From contig NZ_JAQGLA010000075.1 of the NCBI RefSeq assembly GCF_027853915.1, positions 1-36,570 of the forward strand: 36,570 bases of DNA, given 5' to 3'. Both the position numbers and the translations under genes were made by a program. Under the pieces are notes generated by a model. The model had not been told where the DNA came from. It saw nothing but the letters and a program-made list of their open reading frames with translations, and did not search any database. This document shows, one piece after another, positions 1 to 6,810 of the stretch (position 1 is its first letter; every line of letters starts with the position of its first letter). Source of the DNA: Saccharopolyspora oryzae (GTDB lineage Bacteria > Actinomycetota > Actinomycetes > Mycobacteriales > Pseudonocardiaceae).

Positions 1-62
1 CTGAGGTTCCGCCACCCGCACCGCCACGCAAGGTGAGTCTGGAAACAGTGGAGGCGGAGGGA

Positions 63-812
63 CTACCGGTCGCCGGCCAACCAGGTGACCGCCTGGTGGA
101 ACAGCCGACGGTACCCGTCCCACTCCAGGAATTCGGTCGGCGCCCAGTGCGGCGAGATGTCCGAGGCGAAGGCCAGGGTTCGGCCCTCGCCCTCGGTGCG
201 CACCGCCAGCAGCGGCCGCGACTCGACGGTGGCGAGCACGGTCGCGTCGGACTTGGCGACGAGCTTCTGGTAGCCGAGCAGGGCCGGCCACTGCGCGTCC
301 AGGCCCTCGACGACGGGGTGGGCGGTACCGGTGAGCTCGCCGAAGACGCCTTCCGGGGACTCCACCCGGTCGTCGTAGGGCAGGATCTCCACCGGCAGCA
401 CCTCCTCGATCGGGGTGTCGTGGAAGTTCGCCTTGCCCTGGAAGCCCTGGAAGCTGAGGTAGCCGCCGGCCATCGCCAGCCCGCCGCCGGCGCGCACCCA
501 CTCGGCCAGCAGCTTGAGCCGGTTCGGGAACCGGCGGCCCTGGTTGAACACCTGCGGGTGCAGCAGCAGCGAGTTCGCGCCGATGTCGGACAGGATCACC
601 ACGTCGTACTCGCCGAGCTCGTCGAGCGACGCGGGGAAGTCCGTCGCGACGAGGTGCGACGGCAGGTGGACCACGTCGTGGCCTTCTGCGCGCAACGCCG
701 CGAGCAACGCCTCGGCCCCGATCTCGAGCTGGGCGCGATCGATGGCGTCGAAGCCCTTGACGTCGGTCGTCCGGGCCACCCAGGACTCCCCGGCCAGCAG
801 CACGCGGCTCAA
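63..812 (-). CDS. Glutamine amidotransferase-like (GATase1_like) cytoplasmic protein
   Basis: About 249 aa resembling the class I glutamine amidotransferase-like family once called DUF1355 (ThuA/GATase1_like fold). The N-terminus runs MSRVLLAGESW, followed by a typical YDVVILSDIGANSLLLHP strand and a glycine-rich GGGLAMAGGYLSFQG turn. No Cys-His-Glu triad is evident, so amidotransferase activity should not be assumed. The start is TTG at 812: a GGGGAGG SD lies about 5 nt upstream on the minus strand and no better in-frame ATG exists. It is divergent from the LacI regulator, with palindromic boxes between them, so joint LacI control is likely. The substrate is unknown. Family fairly sure; function not. 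Confidence 0.8.
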   Translation of the reverse strand: MSRVLLAGESWVARTTDVKGFDAIDRAQLEIGAEALLAALRAEGHDVVHLPSHLVATDFPASLDELGEYDVVILSDIGANSLLLHPQVFNQGRRFPNRLKLLAEWVRAGGGLAMAGGYLSFQGFQGKANFHDTPIEEVLPVEILPYDDRVESPEGVFGELTGTAHPVVEGLDAQWPALLGYQKLVAKSDATVLATVESRPLLAVRTEGEGRTLAFASDISPHWAPTEFLEWDGYRRLFHQAVTWLAGDR

Positions 813-833
813 ATCCGCCTCCCCTGTTAGATG

Positions 834-869
834 ATTTTGCGCAAAATTTGCGCTCGATGTTGCGCAAAC
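834..869. promoter_or_regulatory. Paired TTGCGCAA palindromes, probable LacI-family operators
   Basis: A perfect 14-bp palindrome ATTTTGCGCAAAAT (834-847) is followed 23 bp later, centre to centre, by a second TTGCGCAA (860-867), with a half-site TTTGCGC between. The centre of each box is CG, as in LacI/GalR operators. They lie in the divergent promoter region between the amidotransferase-like gene and the LacI regulator, which suggests autoregulation and co-control. Confidence 0.6.
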
Positions 870-956
870 TAATCCGCGCCGCGCCCTCCGTCAAGCGTCG
901 ACCTGAGCCACCTTGCCGATACACTGCGCCCAAAGCACTCGATGGAAGGGACGCGG

Positions 957-1967
957 ATGACGTTGACGCGCGTTGCGCAACGTGCGCAAGTGTCGACCTC
1001 GACGGCGTCGCGCTACCTGCGCGGCCAGCTGAAGGTGCAGCCCGAGACCGCCGCGCGGATCGACGCCGCCGTCCAGGAGCTGCACTACGAGGTGCGCCCG
1101 GCGGCCACCGCGGACACCGGGCGCGACCACGCACCGGTCATCGCGCTGATCGTCCCGGAACTGGCCAACCCGTTCTTCGCCGCGCTGGCCGAGGAGATCG
1201 CCACCGCCGCGGCCGTCAGCGGCGCCTCGCTGGTCATCGGGGTCACCGGCCGGCAAGCGCAGCGCGAGGCCAAGGTCAGCGACTTCGTCGCGGACACCGA
1301 GGACATCGACGGAATGATCTACGTCGGGATGCACCGCGAGAACCCGCGGCTGCTGCAGGCCATCGCCGACGGGCTGCCGGTGGTCGTCCTGGACGAGGAG
1401 ATCGCCAACACCACCGGCGTGGACACCATCGGAGTGGACAACTACGGCGGCGCCTACCAGGCCACCGCCTACCTCGCGCAGCTCGGCCACCAGCGCATCG
1501 CGCACATCGCCGGACCTCGCGAGCTGTCCACCACCCGCGACCGGCTGCGCGGGTACCGCGACGCGATGGAGCACGCCGGGCTGGAGGTCGACGAGGGCCT
1601 GGTCCTGCACGGCCCCTACACCGAGCAGTTCGGCGCGAGCACCTTCCCGTACCTCACCGGCGCCGCGCAGCCGCCCACCGCGGTGTTCGTCGGCAGCGAC
1701 ATCGCCGCGGTCGGCGTCCTCGGCGCCGCCGAACTGCACGGCCTGAGCATCCCCGAAGACCTCTCGGTGGTCGGCTGCGACGGCATCCGGGTCGGCGAAT
1801 GGCTGCGCCCGAAGCTCACCACCCTGCAGCAGCCCGTCGCCGAGCTGGCCCGCGGCGCGCTCGAGCTCGTCCACACCCGCATCGCCGACCCCGGCGGCAG
1901 CACCGTGCGGCGGAACCTCCCGCTGCAGCTGGTCATCCGCGGTTCCGCTGTTCCGCCCAAGCCCTGA
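957..1967 (+). CDS. LacI-family transcriptional regulator
   Basis: About 336 aa. The N-terminal LacI helix-turn-helix starts MTLTRVAQRAQVSTSTASRY, with the hinge near residues 45-60, followed by a periplasmic-binding-protein-like effector domain (ALIVPELANPFFAALAEE; DNYGGAYQATAYLAQLGH; VVGCDGIRVGEWLRPKLTT). An ATG at 942 is in frame, but the ATG at 957 is preferred: GGAAGGG (944-950) is correctly spaced for it and the family usually begins right at the helix-turn-helix. It is co-transcribed with the M20 gene 12 bp downstream. TTGCGCAA boxes lie upstream and one within its first codons. The effector is unknown, perhaps an N-acylated or peptide-like compound processed by the M20 enzyme. Confidence 0.9.
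   Translation: MTLTRVAQRAQVSTSTASRYLRGQLKVQPETAARIDAAVQELHYEVRPAATADTGRDHAPVIALIVPELANPFFAALAEEIATAAAVSGASLVIGVTGRQAQREAKVSDFVADTEDIDGMIYVGMHRENPRLLQAIADGLPVVVLDEEIANTTGVDTIGVDNYGGAYQATAYLAQLGHQRIAHIAGPRELSTTRDRLRGYRDAMEHAGLEVDEGLVLHGPYTEQFGASTFPYLTGAAQPPTAVFVGSDIAAVGVLGAAELHGLSIPEDLSVVGCDGIRVGEWLRPKLTTLQQPVAELARGALELVHTRIADPGGSTVRRNLPLQLVIRGSAVPPKP
971..982. promoter_or_regulatory. Third TTGCGCAA box inside the LacI coding start
   Basis: CGTTGCGCAACG is a perfect 12-bp palindrome with the same core as the two upstream boxes, about 113 bp away. An intragenic operator could support looping autorepression. It overlaps codons of the helix-turn-helix, so coincidence with coding sequence is possible. 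Confidence 0.4.
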
Positions 1968-1979
1968 TCCGGAGGACCC

Positions 1980-3089
1980 GTGCCCGACCCGATCGAGCTC
2001 ACCCAACAACTCGTCCGCCTCGACACCCGCGCCGCGGGCGAGAAGGCCGCCGCCGAACTGATCGCCCCGCTGCTCACCGCCGCCGGCTTCGAGGTGGCCG
2101 TCGACGAGCCGCGCCCCGGCCGGGCCAACCTCGTCGCCCGGTTCGGCACCGGCACCCCGCTCACCCTCACCGGGCACCTCGACACGGTGCCCGCCGACCC
2201 CGCGACGTGGACGTTCGACCCGCACAGCGGCGAGATCCACGGCGACCGGCTCCGCGGTCGGGGCAGCAGCGACATGAAGGCCGGGGTGGCAGCGATCGTC
2301 GCGGCAGCGGTGCAGGCCGCCCGCACCGCCCCGGACGAGCTCGCCGCGCAGCTGGTGTTCACCTTCGGCGAGGAAACGGGCTGCGAAGGTGCGGCTCTGC
2401 TGCCCGAGCTCACGCCCAGCCCCGCGCTGCTGGTGGCCGAGCCCACCGCCAACCGGATCGTGCTGGGGCACAAGGGAGTTCTGTGGCTGCGGCTCACCGC
2501 GCACGGCAGGAGCGCGCACGGGTCCCGCCCGGAACTCGGCGAGAACGCCCTGGCCGCGCTCGCCGAGACCGCGGTGCGCATCCACCGCCACGACGACTGG
2601 CCGACCAGCCCGACGCACGGCCCGGCCACGGTCAACGTCGGCGCGTTCCACTCCGGCGTGCAGCCGAACCTGGTGCCCGACCGGGCCGATCTGCTGCTCG
2701 ACATCCGCACCACCCCGGAGTTCACCGCCGACGACGCGCGCACCGCGATCACCGAACTCGCGCTCCCCGGCACGGAAATCGCCGCCGAACTGGACCTGCC
2801 GGGCGTCGCGACCAGCGCCGAGGACCCGCTGGCCCGCGCCATCGTGGCGGCGCTGCGCCCGGAAAACGCCGACCAGAATCCGGAATACGCCACGTACTTC
2901 ACCGACGCCTCGGTCCTGGCACCGGCCCTCGGCTCCCCCGCGGTGATCGTCTACGGCCCGGGCGACCCGGACCAGGCCCACGTCAGCGACGAAACCTGCT
3001 CGGTCACGGCAATCCGCGAAACCACCGAATCCCTCACCCGCCTCCTCACCACCTGGCCCTCGATCCAAGAACCCACCGCCGAGCAGTGA
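1980..3089 (+). CDS. M20 family metallopeptidase / amidohydrolase (ArgE/DapE type)
   Basis: 369 aa zinc-dependent amidohydrolase of the ArgE/DapE/CPG2 family, expected to hydrolyse an N-acyl or peptide bond in the cytoplasm. Metal ligands and catalytic residues are visible: H66 and D68 in TGHLDTV, D98 in GRGSSDMK, and E131/E132 in FGEETG. The lid (dimerisation) domain lies roughly at residues 165-270, and a late His occurs in PDQAHVSDE. The start is GTG at 1980 with a GGAGGA SD 3-8 nt upstream. It lies 12 bp after the LacI stop, so one operon with the regulator is likely. Whether it is acetylornithine deacetylase, succinyl-diaminopimelate desuccinylase or a catabolic deacylase cannot be told; the LacI linkage favours a catabolic role. 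Confidence 0.88.
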   Translation: MPDPIELTQQLVRLDTRAAGEKAAAELIAPLLTAAGFEVAVDEPRPGRANLVARFGTGTPLTLTGHLDTVPADPATWTFDPHSGEIHGDRLRGRGSSDMKAGVAAIVAAAVQAARTAPDELAAQLVFTFGEETGCEGAALLPELTPSPALLVAEPTANRIVLGHKGVLWLRLTAHGRSAHGSRPELGENALAALAETAVRIHRHDDWPTSPTHGPATVNVGAFHSGVQPNLVPDRADLLLDIRTTPEFTADDARTAITELALPGTEIAAELDLPGVATSAEDPLARAIVAALRPENADQNPEYATYFTDASVLAPALGSPAVIVYGPGDPDQAHVSDETCSVTAIRETTESLTRLLTTWPSIQEPTAEQ

Positions 3090-3108
3090 CCCCGGCGCGC
3101 GGATCCGC

Positions 3109-3148
3109 AAATTCCATTGAAATCGAACCTCCGATTTCAATGGAATTT
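3109..3148. terminator. 17-bp AT-rich inverted repeat, likely bidirectional terminator and repeat-family member
   Basis: Perfect 17-bp arms (left 3109-3125, right CGATTTCAATGGAATTT at 3132-3148) enclose a 6-nt loop and end in a T-run. It sits between the convergent M20 and MerR genes. The arms share words with the palindromes at 29491 and 29581 and stand out from the GC-rich surroundings, so it may be a dispersed repeat as well as a terminator. Confidence 0.7.
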
Positions 3149-3237
3149 TGAGTCCACGACCACAGCGGGAGGTGCGCAGTTCTCGCCGCCAGCAGTGCAT
3201 CATTCCCAAATAATCCACTGTGGACTCCCTGTGGCGG

Positions 3238-4023
3238 TTACCGGGAACGTCGCGCGGGGTCCGCTCGTTCGAGCTTCGTCCAGCCCCGCCAGCCGCGCTC
3301 CGCCAGCAGTTCGATCAGGCGGCGGGCCGGCGGCGCGGTCTCGAATGCCAGGGCGTCCATCAGCTCCGCCAACGGCGGGTCCACGTCGACGTCGTCGACG
3401 TAGGCATCGCCGCGCTGCTCGGCGAGGTGGGTGACGAGGGTTGCCAGCTCGTCGGCCAGCTCGACCAGCCGCGGGTCGTCGTCGGCCCAGTCGAACGCTT
3501 GGCCCAGCGCGAGGTACAGGTCGACGAACTTCGGGTCGGCGATCTGCTCCTGCTTGCGCGCGATCCACTCCCGGACCCGCCCGGGAGAGCGTGCGACCAG
3601 GGGAATCCAGCCGTCGCGTTCGACCTGGACGATCCGCTCGTCGACGCCGAGCTCCCGCAGCCGTTCGAGGAAGTCGACCACCTCCGGGGGCAGCACCAGG
3701 CTGTCTCCGGAGGAGAGGCCGACGATCCGCTCGCGATGCCGCTGCCGCTGCCGGATCTCCGCCCGTAACCTCGCGTCGATGTCGGCGACGGCTGCGGCGA
3801 ACTCCTCCTGGTCTGCCCGCAGCAGCTCCCGCACGCGCGCCAGCGGTACCCCCGCCTCGGCGAGGGTCCGGATCTTGACCAGCTCGATCACCGCACCGGC
3901 GTCGTACCGCCGATAGCCAGCCCTGTCCCGCTCCGGCTCCGGCAGCAGCCCCTTGGCGTGGTAGTGCCGCACCGCGCGCACCGTCACCCCGGCGTGCGAC
4001 GCCAGCTCACCGATCGTCAGCAT
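3238..4023 (-). CDS. MerR-family transcriptional regulator
   Basis: 261 aa. The N-terminal winged helix-turn-helix is classic MerR: MLTIGELASHAGVTVRAVRH followed by YHAKGLLPEPERD and GYRRYDAGAV, then the dimerisation coiled coil (about residues 70-125). The long C-terminal part (about 130-261) lacks the clustered cysteines of metal sensors, so an organic ligand or stress signal is more likely. An AGGAG SD lies about 9 nt before the ATG. It follows the alpha/beta-hydrolase gene on the same strand by 37 bp, suggesting a two-gene operon, and converges on the M20 gene. Confidence 0.88.
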   Translation of the reverse strand: MLTIGELASHAGVTVRAVRHYHAKGLLPEPERDRAGYRRYDAGAVIELVKIRTLAEAGVPLARVRELLRADQEEFAAAVADIDARLRAEIRQRQRHRERIVGLSSGDSLVLPPEVVDFLERLRELGVDERIVQVERDGWIPLVARSPGRVREWIARKQEQIADPKFVDLYLALGQAFDWADDDPRLVELADELATLVTHLAEQRGDAYVDDVDVDPPLAELMDALAFETAPPARRLIELLAERGWRGWTKLERADPARRSR

Positions 4024-4060
4024 CCGACCAGTCTCCTGGGCCCCGCGGCTGTTCGCCGGG

Positions 4061-4846
4061 TCATGACCGACCCGATGCGCGACGGATGAGCCGGGCGACT
4101 TCCGGGGCGCGAGCGACCATCAGCCCGTGATCCGCGTCGAGCCAGGCCGTGGTGGTGCGCGGCCGCGCGCGGACCAGCCGCTCGATGCCGGCGCGCCAGT
4201 TCCGGTTGCGCCACGGTGCACGCCCTTCACCGCTGTCGCCGGCCATCGACGTCGACATGATCATGCTGATCGGGAGGTCGATCTTCCGGTACCTGTCGAG
4301 GATTCCGGACCGCACAGCTTCCACCTCGAGGTTCAGCCCGAGGATCTCCTGCTCGGTGAGCAAAACCTGGCGCGGCGTGCCCTCGAGGGACTCCACCTCG
4401 CGCCGCAGTTCTTCCGCCATCGCGCGGAACTCGGGCAGGTCGTCCTCGGTGATGAACGGTTCGGGCACCGGGTTCGCCCCGTCGACGAGGACGAGTTCGG
4501 CGCCGATCTCGGGATGCTCCGAGGCGTGGTGCACGATCAGATCCGCGCCCAGCGAGTGGCCCACGAGCACAGGCGCCGGAAGGCTCAGCTCCGCGAGCAC
4601 TGCGGCGAGATCACCGAGGAACGCGTCGAAGGAATACCGGTCGGCGGCCGAGGAAAGCCCGTGACCTCGCAGGTCGAAGGTCACCACGTCGTGGTCGCGC
4701 CGCAGCAACCCGACCAGCTCGCCCAGATCGGCCTGCGTCGTGAGCAACCCGGGGCACAGGACCAGCGGTCGTCCCCGGCCACCGCGAGAACCTGCGATCG
4801 CGACCCCGTCGTGGTGGACCGTGAAGTGCTCGATCTTCGCCGTCAT
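4061..4846 (-). CDS. Alpha/beta-fold hydrolase
   Basis: About 261 aa. The nucleophile elbow is GHSLG (S98) and the catalytic His is H240 in DADHGLMVAR, with an acid expected in between; the oxyanion strand is PLVLCPGLL. It is a soluble hydrolase of the haloperoxidase/lactonase-like class with unknown substrate. The frame stays open upstream to 5002, but that extension would run through the hairpin at 4889-4927, so the ATG at 4846 (MTAKIEHFTVHHDG) is chosen; its SD is weak. It is probably transcribed with the MerR gene 37 bp downstream, which may regulate it. Confidence 0.85.
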   Translation of the reverse strand: MTAKIEHFTVHHDGVAIAGSRGGRGRPLVLCPGLLTTQADLGELVGLLRRDHDVVTFDLRGHGLSSAADRYSFDAFLGDLAAVLAELSLPAPVLVGHSLGADLIVHHASEHPEIGAELVLVDGANPVPEPFITEDDLPEFRAMAEELRREVESLEGTPRQVLLTEQEILGLNLEVEAVRSGILDRYRKIDLPISMIMSTSMAGDSGEGRAPWRNRNWRAGIERLVRARPRTTTAWLDADHGLMVARAPEVARLIRRASGRS

Positions 4847-4888
4847 GCCGACCAGCCTGACGGCTTGCCCCTGCGTCAAGGTCAACCC

Positions 4889-4927
4889 GCGAAGCGGGCC
4901 GCTCCCCGGAGGAACGGCCCGCTTCGC
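4889..4927 (-). terminator. Rho-independent-type hairpin after the glycerophosphodiesterase gene
   Basis: A 13-bp perfect stem (GCGAAGCGGGCCG at 4889-4901 with CGGCCCGCTTCGC at 4915-4927), extended by three more pairs inside. It lies 14 bp beyond the stop of the phosphodiesterase gene and before the hydrolase start. Confidence 0.7.
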
Positions 4928-4940
4928 GTCAGTTGGCTCG

Positions 4941-5792
4941 TCAGGCTCCGTCGATCTCCGAGCGCAGGACGTCGGGGCGGTCGCTGATGATGCCGTCCAC
5001 ACCGCGCTCGATCAGGATTCGCATCTGCGCCGCGTCGTTGACCGTGTACGGGTTGATCCGCATCCCGTGCTCGTGGACGGCGGCGATGTACTCCGGTGTC
5101 GCCTGCGCCTGGTTCGGGTTGACCTGGTTCGAATAGGTCGCCACGTCGGCGAGTTCGGCCTCGGTCGGCGCGCCCAGCACCCCCACCTGCACCTGCGGCA
5201 GCAGGTCGTGGAAGTGGCGGACGAAGTCCCAGTCGAAGCTCTGCACCACGAGGTTGCGGGCCTCCGGGTCGGGCCGCACCCACGAGGGCCGCGCCTGGAG
5301 TTCGCCTGCGATGCGCTCGGCGATGCCCGGGTAGAGCTCCGGCGACTTGGCCTCCAGCAGCAGGCCGGCGCGGCCGCGCTGCAGGACGTCCAGCACCTCG
5401 GCCAGCGTCGGGACCTGCTCACCGGCGAACTCGGGCGCCTTCCACGAACCCGCGTCCAGGGTGCGGATCTCGTCGAGGGTGAAGTCGGAGATCCGCCACG
5501 GCGCGCGGTCCGGGAACTTCTGCTCGACGTCGGTGGTGCGCTCCAAGGTGTTGTCGTGGGCGACGACCAGCGCGCCGTCCTCGGTCTGCTGGACGTCGAT
5601 CTCCACCAGGTCGGCCCGCATCTGCACGCCGAGCCGCACCGCGGCCAGGGTGTTCTCCGGTGCGTAGGCGGATGCCCCGCGATGCGCGATGGCGGCGACG
5701 TCCACCTCGGCGGCGGTGGCAACGGGTGCTGGTGCCAGCCCGATCGACACCACCAGTGCGGCTGCGGCAGCAACCGCGATCCGGCGCAACAT
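4941..5792 (-). CDS. Secreted glycerophosphodiester phosphodiesterase (GDPD family)
   Basis: 283 aa. The signal peptide has MLRR as the basic start, a hydrophobic core at residues 5-25 and likely cleavage after ATA near residue 28. The GDPD barrel follows with its signature residues: H37-R38 in AHRGASAYAPENT, E46-N47, E64 and D66 in EIDVQQT, and the catalytic H79 in VVAHDNTLERTT. It is expected to hydrolyse glycerophosphodiesters outside the cell to glycerol-3-phosphate and an alcohol, supplying phosphorus and carbon. A GAGGAG SD lies 5 nt before the ATG. It is a single gene with its own terminator. A GTTCACG-containing palindrome about 100 bp upstream resembles a PHO-box unit. Confidence 0.9.
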   Translation of the reverse strand: MLRRIAVAAAAALVVSIGLAPAPVATAAEVDVAAIAHRGASAYAPENTLAAVRLGVQMRADLVEIDVQQTEDGALVVAHDNTLERTTDVEQKFPDRAPWRISDFTLDEIRTLDAGSWKAPEFAGEQVPTLAEVLDVLQRGRAGLLLEAKSPELYPGIAERIAGELQARPSWVRPDPEARNLVVQSFDWDFVRHFHDLLPQVQVGVLGAPTEAELADVATYSNQVNPNQAQATPEYIAAVHEHGMRINPYTVNDAAQMRILIERGVDGIISDRPDVLRSEIDGA

Positions 5793-5888
5793 GCGAACTC
5801 CTCGTCTGCTTTGTCCGAAACGTCGTCGAGATCCTGCGGGGACGAGCCGTCCACCACGTGATCAACGACGAACGAACCGGTAGCGCAG

Positions 5889-5906
5889 ACGTGAACGTTC
5901 ACCGCC
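5889..5906. promoter_or_regulatory. GTGAACGTTCAC palindrome, possible PHO-box-like site
   Basis: A perfect 12-bp palindrome at 5891-5902. Read on the minus strand it gives GTTCACGTCTG, and on the plus strand GTTCACCGCCG, both close to the 11-nt direct-repeat unit bound by actinobacterial PhoP. Further good units are not in clean 11-nt phase, so the assignment is weak. The link to a glycerophosphodiesterase gene, a known Pho-regulon type in Streptomyces, makes it worth noting. Confidence 0.3.
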
Positions 5907-5921
5907 GCGTGGTTCCGGAGC

Positions 5922-6629
5922 TCACTTGTTCAGAGCGGCGACCATCCAGTCCACTGCCCGGTCGACCGCTTGGCGGGCAGCGGGATTCGGCCCGTGCCCC
6001 TCGAAACCGTGTGCCGCGTCCGGGATTTCGATGACTTCCAGGTCAGCACCGGCTTCGCGGGCCTCCTTGACGAACGCGTCCTGGGTGGGCACGAAGAACT
6101 CGTACTCGTCGCCGACCCGCACCAGCAGCTTGGGCAGCTCCGGGTGCTCGGAGACCGCCTCCACCGCGTTGAAGCGCGGCTTGTCGCCGGGCCAGTCGGG
6201 CGGCGGGGCCAGCACCGGGTAGGTGAACCCGACCGCGCGGAGCCACGACGGCGCGGTGCGCAGGTACGACGCGGCGATCGGCCCGCCTCCGGAGAAGCAC
6301 CACAGCGCGATGCGGTCGCCGTCGACGACGTCGAGCTGCCGCGTCCGCTCGATCACCGCGGCGACGTCGTCCGCGGCCTGCGGGTAGTGCATGTCGGTGT
6401 GGAGCCGGTGGTTGAAGGTGATCCCGACCAGCCCGGCCGCCGCAGCCAGCGCGCCGTAGCCGATGAACCCCTCCCAGTCCCGTGGCTTGGGCTCGACGTC
6501 CTCGGGAACGGGACCACCGTGCACGAAGATCACCGCCGGCCGCGGCCCGGCTTCCTCCGGGTGGTGGACGTCCATCACGTCATATCGGACCCGCCGAACC
6601 GGTGCTACGTCGTCGAAGAAATCGGCCAT
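5922..6629 (-). CDS. Dienelactone-hydrolase/acetyl-esterase-like alpha/beta hydrolase
   Basis: 235 aa. An HGG oxyanion motif (residues 37-39 in VIFVHGGP), nucleophile S113 in CFSGGG, acid D174 in RVGDEYEFF and H207 in DAAHGFEGH form a complete hydrolase triad of the dienelactone hydrolase/prolyl oligopeptidase class. It is cytoplasmic (no signal peptide) and probably cleaves a small ester or lactone. The start at 6629 has only a weak purine-rich stretch upstream. It lies 43 bp downstream of the duplicated oxidoreductase 3' end, so before the insertion it may have followed that oxidoreductase in one transcript. Confidence 0.82.
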   Translation of the reverse strand: MADFFDDVAPVRRVRYDVMDVHHPEEAGPRPAVIFVHGGPVPEDVEPKPRDWEGFIGYGALAAAAGLVGITFNHRLHTDMHYPQAADDVAAVIERTRQLDVVDGDRIALWCFSGGGPIAASYLRTAPSWLRAVGFTYPVLAPPPDWPGDKPRFNAVEAVSEHPELPKLLVRVGDEYEFFVPTQDAFVKEAREAGADLEVIEIPDAAHGFEGHGPNPAARQAVDRAVDWMVAALNK

Positions 6630-6650
6630 GCCCCGAATTCGACCAGAATT

Positions 6651-6672
6651 CCGCCGCCCGTGCGGCGGTTTT
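6651..6672 (+). terminator. Hairpin CCGCCGC/GCGGCGG followed by TTTT
   Basis: A perfect 7-bp stem (6651-6657 with 6662-6668) with loop CCGT and a T4 run on the plus strand. It directly abuts the stop codon of the oxidoreductase fragment and is absent after the second copy at 8233. This suggests it belongs to the original 3' flank of the oxidoreductase gene. Confidence 0.5.
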
Positions 6673-6810
6673 CAGGGAACGAGGACGACCTTCCCCACGA
6701 CGTGCCCGTGCTCGACCTCCGCGAGCGCCGCGCCGGCCTCGTCCAGCGGCCGGACCTGCTTGACGCACGGATCCAATTCCCCCGAAACGACCAGCCGAGC
6801 CAAGGATTCG
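6672..6810 (-). pseudogene. 3'-end fragment of quinone-oxidoreductase-like gene (duplicate copy A)
   Basis: Codes in frame for the last ~46 residues of the medium-chain oxidoreductase encoded at 8233-9135, ending HVVGKVVLVP and the same TGA. Identity with 8233-8371 is 135 of 139 bp. Upstream of 6810 the frame continues only as unrelated sequence, so this is a headless fragment. Three of the four differences are synonymous (6732, 6798, 6803) and the fourth (6807) swaps Asp for Glu. Both copies thus look recently derived from functional genes rather than decayed. Confidence 0.85.

Noticed and set aside
1..62. Frame ending at TGA 34-36 as the tail of an upstream plus-strand gene
   Set aside because: Only eleven codons are visible and nothing in them can be recognised, so no feature is supported.
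848..3218. Long open frames on both strands across the LacI and M20 genes
   Set aside because: Arg/Pro-rich or Gly/Val/Asp-rich shadows of two well-recognised genes.
4847..5002. N-terminal extension of the alpha/beta hydrolase
   Set aside because: Would include the terminator hairpin at 4889-4927 and part of the phosphodiesterase gene; residues are not hydrolase-like.
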